A stretch of DNA of 5,757 nt from Anaerolineales bacterium. GTDB lineage: Bacteria; Chloroflexota; Anaerolineae; Anaerolineales; E44-bin32. Below are positions 1 through 5,250 of the stretch, piece by piece (the stretch's first letter is position 1; the number at the start of each line of letters is the position of its first letter). The position numbers were made by a program, and so were the translations under genes. The notes beneath the pieces are model-generated. The model ran no database searches and was not told the origin of the DNA. It worked only from the letters and a program-made list of their open reading frames with translations. The DNA is taken from positions 1 through 5,757 of the forward strand of contig JAUWFP010000151.1 of NCBI GenBank assembly GCA_030606845.1, in the 5' to 3' direction.

Positions 1-177
1 CCTATGCTGCCGGAACAAGCGGCACCTCTACGCACGGCCGCGCTGGAGAGGACGACGAAGTCTTTCCTGAACCATGCGCATCAAGCGGGATTCAACCCGG
101 ATGAAGTTTCGATATTGTTGGATGTGTTAATTAGTACCTGGCGCAAGGAGGGCAAACCGCCCAAGTTCGAGGGATGA
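1..177 (+). CDS. C-terminal fragment of a small regulator, probably GntR family (YtrA-like)
   Basis: An open frame runs in from the left edge and ends at TGA 175-177, leaving 58 residues; the start lies outside the window. The visible part is helical and charged (around LERTTKSFLNHAHQAGFNPDEV), followed by a leucine-rich helix (SILLDVLISTW) and a basic end. A helix, then 'A..AGF..DEV..LL', is the usual tail of short YtrA-type GntR regulators, in which a winged-helix DNA-binding domain is followed by a brief two-helix dimerisation segment. That family typically represses a neighbouring ABC exporter operon, and such an operon lies downstream here, which supports the call. The DNA-binding domain itself cannot be seen. 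The reading frame is likely real because it is the only long frame here and ends just before clearly non-coding DNA. The family name is an inference from a short tail and could be wrong. Confidence 0.55.
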   Translation, partial: PMLPEQAAPLRTAALERTTKSFLNHAHQAGFNPDEVSILLDVLISTWRKEGKPPKFEG

Positions 178-195
178 TCTGGTCCGGTTAAACCA

Positions 196-213
196 AGCCC
201 TCGACGAAGGGCT
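196..213 (+). terminator. Possible weak terminator hairpin after the regulator gene
   Basis: AGCCCT (196-201) pairs with AGGGCT (208-213) across the six-base loop CGACGA, starting 18 bases after the regulator stop codon. The 5' arm can alternatively pair with GGGCT at 232-236, which is followed by GCGTG and then five Ts at 242-246. Neither form has the strong GC stem directly followed by a T-run that marks a good factor-independent terminator. Its position after a stop codon is the main argument for the call. Confidence 0.3.
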
Positions 214-240
214 CAAGAAAGCTGAGGGAGCGGGCTGCGT

Positions 241-266
241 GTTTTTGGCTAATGCACAGCAAAAAC
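241..266. other. Bulged hairpin of unknown role
   Basis: GTTTTTGGCT (241-250) pairs with AGCAAAAAC (258-266), giving nine base pairs with one bulged G and a seven-base loop (AATGCAC). The base of the stem is a T-run facing an A-run, so on either strand the helix is weak at its foot and GC-containing near the loop. It could be part of a transcription end signal for the upstream gene or a chance structure. The pairing itself is seen directly; the function is unknown. Confidence 0.3.
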
Positions 267-374
267 CTTCATCTCTTCTCTGGGCCATGATGTGACGGGG
301 GTAACGAGAAATACACAGAGGAACGCGGATATTCAAGGGGTGGTTTTCTGAGTGAAGACAAGAGGTAGGTATGG

Positions 375-392
375 ATGTTTCACGTGAAACAT
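375..392. other. parS: parS centromere-like site (ParB binding site)
   Basis: This is a perfect 18-bp palindrome, ATGTTTCACGTGAAACAT. Its inner 16 bases (376-391) match the widely conserved chromosomal parS consensus TGTTTCACGTGAAACA at every position. parS is the loading site for ParB, a CTP-dependent DNA clamp that spreads from the site, recruits SMC/condensin and is moved by ParA to segregate the chromosome origin. The site is intergenic here, although parS sites can also lie inside genes. Neither parA nor parB is in the window, which is normal because parS sites are scattered around the origin. A perfect match to a 16-base consensus is very unlikely by chance in 5.7 kb. A local operator using the same palindrome is the main alternative. 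Confidence 0.85.
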
Positions 393-400
393 AGTCATCG

Positions 401-416
401 GGGTTCACTTGAAACA
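401..416. other. Degenerate second parS-like site
   Basis: GGGTTCACTTGAAACA matches the parS consensus at 13 of 16 positions. The right half keeps TGAAACA and the left half keeps TTCAC; mismatches are at consensus positions 1, 3 and 9. Its centre is 25 bp from the centre of the perfect site at 376-391. It may be a low-affinity accessory ParB site or a decayed copy. The change in the central CACGTG core would be expected to weaken binding. Confidence 0.4.
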
Positions 417-600
417 CCTCGCCCAGAATGACACAACTGAGTCGTTACGAAAAAGCAAGGTAGAATAACGGGCTATGGCACAGATGTTAGGAGATTCGCG
501 GGGGTGGCGTCGACGACGCGGTTAGGGTTATGCCCAACGAAGCTCGTTGTGTCATATGGTCAAGGCTTGGCTGAGTGATCGGTTTCCGGGAGCAGTGGCA

Positions 601-1476
601 ATGCTCGCAGCGGCGCATTTACTTAATGGTTTGTTGATGATCGCCCTCCCCCTGGTTTTGGGTGTCGTGTTGGCGAGGCGATGGCGACTCAGTTGGGGTT
701 TATTTGGCGTGGGGGCGGCTACCTTCGTCGCTTCACAGCTCTTACATATACCCTTTAATTATCTGGTTCTGACGCCCTTTGTGACTGAGCGGGGGATGTT
801 CGCGGCTGGCGGGTTGGCGTTTATGGCGGCCGCACTGTTGTACGGCCTTTCTGCAGGAGTATTCGAAGAGATGGCGCGCTATATCGTCATGCGCCGCTGG
901 GCGCCTGCTGCTCGAAGCCTGCCCAATGCGCTCATGTTTGGGGCGGGCCATGGCGGTAGTGAGGCGATTATCCTTGGCGGGTTTGTTCTATACGGATTTT
1001 TTCAAGCCGTGGCGTTGCGCGGGGCGGATCTTGCAAAGACTCTGCCTCTGGAGCAAGTGGATGTCGTCGCGGCCCAGATGGCGCTCTATTGGAACATGCC
1101 CTGGTATAAGGCCCTGTTGGGAGCCGTCGAACGAGCAGGTGCGATTTGTTTTCATTTGAGCGCAAGTGCCTTGGTTCTCCAAAGTGTTCGCCGCGGTGGA
1201 TGGGGGTGGTTGGCGGGAGCCGTAGCGTGGCATACGCTGTTCAACACAGCGACGTTAATCGTAATGGATCGCTGGGGTGTCTACGCGGCCGAGGGGATCG
1301 TCATTGTTGGAGCAGGGATAAGTCTGTTAATAATATTCGCAATAAAACGGATGGATGCGCCGGGAGAGGATATAGATGTGGATCCCCCGAGTACATCGCC
1401 GTCTAACTCAAGAGTGCCGCGAATTAAAGATGAGGAGATATCAGACGATAGTCTTGAGGATAGCCGCTACGCTTGA
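601..1476 (+). CDS. YhfC-family intramembrane metalloprotease-like membrane protein
   Basis: This is a polytopic membrane protein with about seven hydrophobic segments and the motif set of the YhfC family, which is related to CPBP/PrsW-type intramembrane metalloproteases. With the ATG at 601 as residue 1 (291 residues), the motifs are QLLHIPFN (46-53), GVFEEMARY (87-94; E89, E90, R93), FGAGHGGSEA (113-122; H117, E121), ER (177-178), H185, and AWHTLFN (209-215; H211). The paired Glu and several intramembrane His residues are the likely metal ligands and catalytic set. The last ~44 residues after the final membrane segment are hydrophilic, rich in Asp, Glu, Ser and Pro, and probably disordered. 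Start choice: GGGAG at 588-592 sits 8 bases before ATG 601, and family members usually begin directly with the first membrane helix. An ATG at 556 and a TTG at 547 extend the frame but lack a Shine-Dalgarno; an in-frame stop at 523-525 limits it. The substrate is unknown; the ABC exporter next door suggests an envelope or peptide-related role. Confidence 0.85.
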   Translation: MLAAAHLLNGLLMIALPLVLGVVLARRWRLSWGLFGVGAATFVASQLLHIPFNYLVLTPFVTERGMFAAGGLAFMAAALLYGLSAGVFEEMARYIVMRRWAPAARSLPNALMFGAGHGGSEAIILGGFVLYGFFQAVALRGADLAKTLPLEQVDVVAAQMALYWNMPWYKALLGAVERAGAICFHLSASALVLQSVRRGGWGWLAGAVAWHTLFNTATLIVMDRWGVYAAEGIVIVGAGISLLIIFAIKRMDAPGEDIDVDPPSTSPSNSRVPRIKDEEISDDSLEDSRYA

Positions 1477-1501
1477 TCGGGAGAGAGTAGTTTTTCGCCG
1501 G

Positions 1502-1513
1502 GCGGATATCCGC
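1502..1513. repeat. 12-bp perfect palindrome before the ABC ATPase gene
   Basis: GCGGATATCCGC is a perfect inverted repeat ending four bases before the GAGGAG ribosome binding site of the ATPase gene. Its place in the 54-base spacer between the protease and ATPase genes would suit an operator or an RNA hairpin that tunes translation. It is short enough to be chance, and no T-run follows it. Confidence 0.3.
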
Positions 1514-1530
1514 TTCTGAGGAGAATTAGG

Positions 1531-2433
1531 ATGATTGTTGCGAAGGGGTTAACCAAGCGCTTCGGTGATGTGCTGGCGGTCGACGGTCTGGACATGGAGG
1601 TCAAGTCGGGCGAGATCTTTGGTTTCCTGGGGCCAAACGGAGCGGGGAAGACGACGACCATCCGTATGCTGAGTGCGTTAATTTCACCGACTTCGGGGAA
1701 AGCAAAGGTCGCCGGGTATGAAGTAGGGCGAGAGGATAACGAGATCAGGCGCAACGCAGGAATATTAACCGAGTCGCCGGGGTTGTACGACCGCCTGAGT
1801 GCGGAGAGGAACTTAAGCTTCTTCGCCGAATTGCATGATGTGGAGGATGTGGCCGGGCAGGTGGAGCGCTATCTTCGCCTATTGGGGTTGTGGGATCGGC
1901 GCGCGGATGTGGCGGCGACTTTCTCAAAGGGAATGCGGCAGAAGTTGGCCATCGCTCGGGCGATGCTGCATGAACCGAAAGTGCTCTTCCTTGATGAGCC
2001 GACAGCAGGGCTCGACCCGGAGATGGCGCGTTTGGTGCGGGAATTCATCGGTGAGTTAAAGGACAAGGGACGAACAATCTTCCTCTGTACCCATAATCTC
2101 GACGAGGCGGACCGGCTATGTGACCGCATCGCCGTGGTTAATACTCGCTTACTGGCGCTAGACACACCCGAAGCGCTGCGGGCCAAACTTTATGACCGCG
2201 TGGTCGTGGTTCACCTGAGCGCGGTCGCTCCTGCATATGAAAAGGCGGTAAGCAAGCAGCCCTTCGTACGCTCCGTTGAGACAAAGGATAACAAGCTAGT
2301 CGTCGGGTTAGACAACCCAGAGAAGAATAACCCGGAATTGATCCGGGCGTTGGTGGATGCTGGCGCGGATATTCAATTTGTCGGCGAGCTGCGCCGGTCC
2401 CTGGAAGAGATTTATTTGCGCCTGGTTAAGTAA
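1531..2433 (+). CDS. ABC transporter ATP-binding protein (NatA/DrrA-like exporter ATPase)
   Basis: This 300-residue nucleotide-binding subunit powers an ABC-2 exporter at the inner face of the membrane. All core motifs are visible: aromatic A-loop region (KRFGDVLAV, 9-17), Walker A GPNGAGKTT (34-42), signature FSKGMRQ (131-137, a variant of LSGGQ), Walker B VLFLDEP (151-157) with catalytic E156, D-loop AGLD (159-162), and switch histidine H188 in FLCTHNLDEAD. At the Q-loop position the sequence reads TESPGLY, with Glu81 where Gln is usual; this variant is familiar in NatA-like drug or peptide exporters. Residues ~215-300 form the extra C-terminal domain found in DrrA/NatA-type subunits and end in LEEIYLRLVK. 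ATG 1531 is preceded by GAGGAG at 1518-1523 with good spacing, which fixes the start. Its partner permease follows after an unusually long 144-base gap. The transported substrate cannot be told from sequence. Confidence 0.93.
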   Translation: MIVAKGLTKRFGDVLAVDGLDMEVKSGEIFGFLGPNGAGKTTTIRMLSALISPTSGKAKVAGYEVGREDNEIRRNAGILTESPGLYDRLSAERNLSFFAELHDVEDVAGQVERYLRLLGLWDRRADVAATFSKGMRQKLAIARAMLHEPKVLFLDEPTAGLDPEMARLVREFIGELKDKGRTIFLCTHNLDEADRLCDRIAVVNTRLLALDTPEALRAKLYDRVVVVHLSAVAPAYEKAVSKQPFVRSVETKDNKLVVGLDNPEKNNPELIRALVDAGADIQFVGELRRSLEEIYLRLVK

Positions 2434-2577
2434 TAACTTGATTTGACCATTGTTTCGTGGTGTGGATATCGCCTGGATGTTGCTTTACATAACTACACTT
2501 GTTTTGGTTGGGATGTATTGGAGCGAAGGAAGTGTGGTGCCCACAAAACAGGTAGATTCTTGTTTAAGAGGTGAATC
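2434..2577 (+). promoter_or_regulatory. Leader between ATPase and permease with alternative pairings
   Basis: This 144-base spacer separates two subunits of one transporter. CAAAACA (2544-2550) can pair with TGTTTTG (2500-2506) upstream, or its AAACA part with TGTTT (2561-2565), which directly abuts the Shine-Dalgarno AAGAGGTGA (2566-2574). A third small stem, TGTGG/CCACA (2533-2545), overlaps this arm. Mutually exclusive pairings next to a ribosome binding site could tune permease translation. A TTGACC hexamer at 2443-2448 resembles a -35 box, but only poor -10 matches follow (for example GATATC at 2465-2470), so a separate promoter is doubtful. All of this rests on inspection by eye. Confidence 0.25.
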
Positions 2578-3369
2578 ATGCGGAAAATTTGGGTGATCGC
2601 GCGTAAGGAGTGGGCCGAAGTATTCAAGAATCGCTTCGTGCTCTTTACGGTGGTTTTCATGCCGCTCATGATGACCGCCCTGCCGTTAATCATTCTCTAT
2701 ACCATGGGTACTCCCGAAGAGATGGCCGGATTTTCGGCAGCGGATATGCCCGCCAGTTTCGCGGACTTGTGTGAGGGGATGAGTGGTGAAACATGCGGAC
2801 AATACTTCATCGTGAGTCAGTTCATGCTACTGTTTATGTTGATGCCGCTTGCCATTCCGGCGACCTTCGCTTCTTACAGTATTGTGGGTGAGAAAACAAC
2901 GAGAACGCTGGAGCCGGTGCTGGCGACGCCGGTGACGACTCTAGAGCTTCTCGCCGGTAAGGCTGTGGCAGCAGCGCTGCCCGCGATCGGTGCAACATGG
3001 CTGTCCTTTTCAATTTTTTCACTAGGAGTGGCTATCCTTACCGAGGGGTCCGAGTTATTGCGGCAGGTGACGAGTCCACTCTGGTTGTTTGCGATCGTGG
3101 TAGTTGGCCCGCTGTTGGCTGTTGCCGCAGTGAGTATCGCCATCATGGTATCCTCTCGAGCAAATGACCCCCGTGTAGCCGAACAGATATCTATGTTGGT
3201 CATCCTTCCACTGTTGGCTCTTTTCTTCGCCCAGATCAGCGGATTGATCTTTATCAACGAAGCAATGATCCTGTGGATGGCAATTGGGGTCACCGTACTC
3301 GATATTGGTTTGCTGGCTTTCGCAACACAGCTCTTTCAGCGTGAGGCCATCCTAACGCGCTGGAAGTGA
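2578..3369 (+). CDS. ABC-2 type transporter permease
   Basis: This 263-residue membrane subunit of an ABC-2 exporter is the expected partner of the preceding ATPase. About six membrane helices are visible: ~20-42, 78-103, 129-155, 168-193, 205-226 and 228-252. A short basic amphipathic start (RKIWVIARKEW) precedes the first helix, as usual in ABC-2 permeases. The cytoplasmic loop at 104-128 holds the family hallmark GEKTTRTLEPVLATPVT, followed by LELLAGK, which contacts the ATPase. The loop after helix 1 (43-77) contains C65 and C73, which could form an extracytoplasmic disulfide. The end, LFQREAILTRWK, is typical of NatB-like permeases. The AAGAGGTGA ribosome site at 2566-2574 supports ATG 2578. 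Only one permease is seen, so it would act as a homodimer with two ATPase copies. The substrate is unknown; sodium, drug or peptide export are family precedents. Confidence 0.9.
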   Translation: MRKIWVIARKEWAEVFKNRFVLFTVVFMPLMMTALPLIILYTMGTPEEMAGFSAADMPASFADLCEGMSGETCGQYFIVSQFMLLFMLMPLAIPATFASYSIVGEKTTRTLEPVLATPVTTLELLAGKAVAAALPAIGATWLSFSIFSLGVAILTEGSELLRQVTSPLWLFAIVVVGPLLAVAAVSIAIMVSSRANDPRVAEQISMLVILPLLALFFAQISGLIFINEAMILWMAIGVTVLDIGLLAFATQLFQREAILTRWK

Positions 3370-3378
3370 GGAGTGAAG

Positions 3379-4134
3379 ATGAGGAAGGTGCAAATTCTCT
3401 TGTTCGTCCTGTTGGCTTCTGTGTTAACTGTTCCCACGTCTGCTCAGGGTGGTGACGATCGGCTGACCATACATTTGCGGCGAGACTTCGGGTATAGAGC
3501 CGCCGGACGAATTCAGGGACGGTTCACAATCTCTGCCAATGGACCGCAAGATTTGGAACGGGTTCAATACCTGCTCGATGGGGAATTCTTTGCGGAAGTC
3601 TCAGAAGCTCCTTTTAAATACTCCTTCAGCACTAGTGACTATGCAGTGGGTGCACACACGTTTTCAGCCGTTGGGACGATAGCAAGCGGCGCAGAGATAT
3701 TTGCAGAAGAAGTAAGACTGGAGTTCATCAGCGCGGAGGAGAGCTGGCAACAGGTAGCCAATCTCACCGTCCCACTAATCGCGGGGATCGTTGTACTCAT
3801 GGTGCTTGGAACCCTCCTTCTTACGCTCATGGGCCGCCGCTCGGGCAGTTTCAAACTTGGAAAATACGGTTCTGCCGGTGGTGCAGTCTGTAAGCGTTGT
3901 GGCTTTCCTTATCCCCGACATTTTCTATCACCAAATCTATTGGTGGGGAAACTGGAGATGTGTCCGCATTGTGGTAAATGGGCGATCGTCCCGCGGGCAA
4001 GCCGAACTGCTCTTGAAGAAGCAGAGACACGGTTTCGCGCCGATGCAGAGATAGGGTTGCTGGAGCAAGAGCCCGAAGGCGGTGATGCGCAGGAAAAACA
4101 CAAGCTGGACGAAACGCGCTATTTTGATTCTTAA
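3379..4134 (+). CDS. Signal-peptide, Ig-like domain, single TM, cytoplasmic zinc-ribbon protein
   Basis: I do not recognise a named family for this 251-residue protein, but its architecture is clear. Residues 1-22 form a signal peptide with likely cleavage after TSA (22/23). Residues ~27-117 look like an extracytoplasmic Ig-like beta-sandwich, with the pattern YLLDGEFF...APFKYSF, then YAVGAHTFSAVG, seen in bacterial Ig-like domains. A single membrane helix spans ~129-151, followed by GRR. The cytoplasmic part has a zinc ribbon with C171-x2-C174 and C195-x2-C198, then a helical, Glu-rich tail. The topology would be outside-to-inside. The start is set by GAGGAG at 3368-3373, five bases before ATG 3379; a GTG at 3373 would overlap that ribosome site. 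The gene begins 9 bases after the permease stop and is probably translationally linked to it. An accessory or sensing role for the exporter is plausible but unproven. Confidence 0.85.
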   Translation: MRKVQILLFVLLASVLTVPTSAQGGDDRLTIHLRRDFGYRAAGRIQGRFTISANGPQDLERVQYLLDGEFFAEVSEAPFKYSFSTSDYAVGAHTFSAVGTIASGAEIFAEEVRLEFISAEESWQQVANLTVPLIAGIVVLMVLGTLLLTLMGRRSGSFKLGKYGSAGGAVCKRCGFPYPRHFLSPNLLVGKLEMCPHCGKWAIVPRASRTALEEAETRFRADAEIGLLEQEPEGGDAQEKHKLDETRYFDS

Positions 4135-4190
4135 ACTTGAATCGGCGGCTGACACCACGAGTTTGAGAGAGTACAATTGAGACGATATTT

Positions 4191-4214
4191 CGCCGGGCAC
4201 GCAGGTGACCGGCG
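4191..4214 (+). other. GC-rich hairpin just upstream of the methyltransferase gene
   Basis: CGCCGGGCAC (4191-4200) pairs with GTGACCGGCG (4205-4214) across the four-base loop GCAG, giving nine pairs with one G/A mismatch. Three Ts follow, too few for a convincing terminator. It ends 15 bases before ATG 4230 and encloses the AGGTGA at 4203-4208, so it could also influence translation initiation. It is the strongest hairpin in the 95-base spacer. Confidence 0.4.
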
Positions 4215-4229
4215 TTTCCATGGTGTGAT

Positions 4230-5123
4230 ATGAGCGAAAACCGACCTCCGATTTGTGATTATGAAGGCTCAGATTACCAGGAGAAATTCTGGGAACAAGG
4301 GAGCCGTGAGTACGAGGATCGAGTAGAGGCGATCGCTCTCCAGCGATTGTTGCCCGAGGGTGGATCCCGATTGCTGGAGGTGGGCGCAGGGGCCGGGAGA
4401 AATACCCCTCGCTATCAGGGTTTTCAGCAGATTGTACTGCTTGATTACTCACGAACGCAGATTGAGTTGGCGCAGCAGCGACTTGGCGAGAGTGAGCACT
4501 ATGTTTATGTCGTCGGCGATGTCTACCGCTTACCCTTTGCGCAAGAAGCATTCGATGGTGCCACGATGATCCGAACGCTCCATCACCTGGTGGAACCGCA
4601 AAAAGCGTTGAACCAGATTAGACCTACACTTATTCCAGGGTCAACCTTCATCCTCGAATACGCGAACAAACGCAACCTCAAGGCCATCGCCCGTTGGGTC
4701 TTTCGACGACAGGAATGGAGTCCCTTCGACCCTGAAGCGATCGAGTTCAAAGAGTTGAACTTCAATTTCCACCCCCGAGTCGTTTATAAATGGTTGAAGC
4801 AGGCGGGGTTTTCGCCCGGGCGGAAACTGACAGTTTCCCACTTTCGTATTAATTTCCTCAAACGTCATGTACCTCTCAATATGTTGGTGGCTCTTGACTC
4901 AATAATGCAGAGCACGGGGGATTGGCTTCAGCTGACCCCCAGTGTTTTTCAAGTTGCCTCGGTTGAGGGGGCGCCCGGGAGCGTCCGTGAGGGCTCGATC
5001 TGGCGCTGCCCCGAGTGTGACTCACTCGAACTACCAACGACTCCGGAGGGCTTGAGCTGCCAAGGGTGTAAACGTATTTGGCCTGTGCGGAACGGGATCT
5101 ACGATTTTAAGAACCCGCTGTGA
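4230..5123 (+). CDS. Class I SAM-dependent methyltransferase with C-terminal Trm112-like zinc ribbon
   Basis: This 297-residue soluble protein joins two modules. Residues ~30-150 are a Rossmann-fold methyltransferase: motif I LLEVGAGAGRN (48-58) binds S-adenosylmethionine, D72 in VLLDYS ends the second strand and would hold the ribose, GDVYRLPF (96-103) matches the adenine-binding motif, and the region FDGATMIRTLHHL (108-120) is motif IV-like, as in the UbiE/Methyltransf_11 group. Residues ~258-294 resemble a Trm112/UPF0434 ribbon: C260-x2-C263 and C277-x2-C280, followed by WPVRNGIYDF, like the family's 'YPI.DGIP.L' ending. The middle (~150-255) is a lid or substrate domain with no clear match. 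ATG 4230 has only a weak ribosome site (GGTG at 4222-4225), and the frame has no better upstream start. The substrate is unknown; small molecules, lipids and polyketide-type products are all possible. Confidence 0.88.
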   Translation: MSENRPPICDYEGSDYQEKFWEQGSREYEDRVEAIALQRLLPEGGSRLLEVGAGAGRNTPRYQGFQQIVLLDYSRTQIELAQQRLGESEHYVYVVGDVYRLPFAQEAFDGATMIRTLHHLVEPQKALNQIRPTLIPGSTFILEYANKRNLKAIARWVFRRQEWSPFDPEAIEFKELNFNFHPRVVYKWLKQAGFSPGRKLTVSHFRINFLKRHVPLNMLVALDSIMQSTGDWLQLTPSVFQVASVEGAPGSVREGSIWRCPECDSLELPTTPEGLSCQGCKRIWPVRNGIYDFKNPL

Positions 5124-5160
5124 CCCATGCGTGTCAACAAAGAGGAAATGTGTGCTCAGG

Positions 5161-5176
5161 TCTTCAAAATTGAAGA
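5161..5176. repeat. Short inverted repeat before the LiaF-like gene
   Basis: TCTTCAA and TTGAAGA are exact inverted arms separated by AA. The element sits 75 bases upstream of the next start codon in a 127-base spacer. No T-run follows, so it is not a terminator; it could be an operator half-site pair for the downstream gene. No clear promoter boxes accompany it. Confidence 0.3.
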
Positions 5177-5250
5177 TGCAGCAGGATAAAAGCAGAAAAA
5201 CCAGCGCGACTTATCCATAGCATCTGCGTAAATGGAAATGGGAGGGTGAA

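Larger units (their letters stand above)
178..600. other. Non-coding gap with hairpins and a parS region
   Basis: No convincing gene lies in these 423 bases. The weak minus-strand frame over 127-417 has no family-like features and overlaps the regulator tail. In order, the gap holds a 6-bp stem hairpin (196-213), a 9-bp stem with one bulged G (241-266), a perfect 18-bp palindrome containing parS (375-392), a degenerate parS-like copy (401-416), and a small GCGTC/GACGC inverted repeat near 508-520. A TAGAAT hexamer at 461-466 resembles a -10 box, but no matching -35 box sits 16-18 bases upstream, so no promoter is called. Confidence 0.7.

Noticed and set aside
343..359. Imperfect inverted repeat GTTTTC...GAAGAC upstream of parS
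   Set aside because: It shows too few matches to the parS consensus and is not in register with the 25-bp spacing of the other two sites.
127..417. Minus-strand open frame of 96 codons across the regulator tail and parS
   Set aside because: It has no family-like features, no good ribosome site, overlaps the plus-strand regulator frame and begins inside the parS-like repeat.
547..558. TTG 547 or ATG 556 as start of the YhfC-like gene
   Set aside because: Neither has a Shine-Dalgarno, while ATG 601 has GGGAG at the right distance and gives a family-like N-terminus. ATG 556 remains possible.
2786..2793. GTGAAACA, one exact half of parS, inside the permease gene
   Set aside because: The other half is absent, and an eight-base match inside a conserved coding region is likely chance.
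3937..4551. Minus-strand open frame of 204 codons opposite the Ig-like and methyltransferase genes
   Set aside because: Both plus-strand genes beneath it have clear domains and motifs; the antisense product is low-complexity and unlike any known family.
5127..5189. Possible 20-residue peptide gene between the methyltransferase and LiaF-like genes
   Set aside because: There is no ribosome site before the first ATG, the internal ATG at 5148 has poor spacing to AGAGG, and such short frames are expected by chance.
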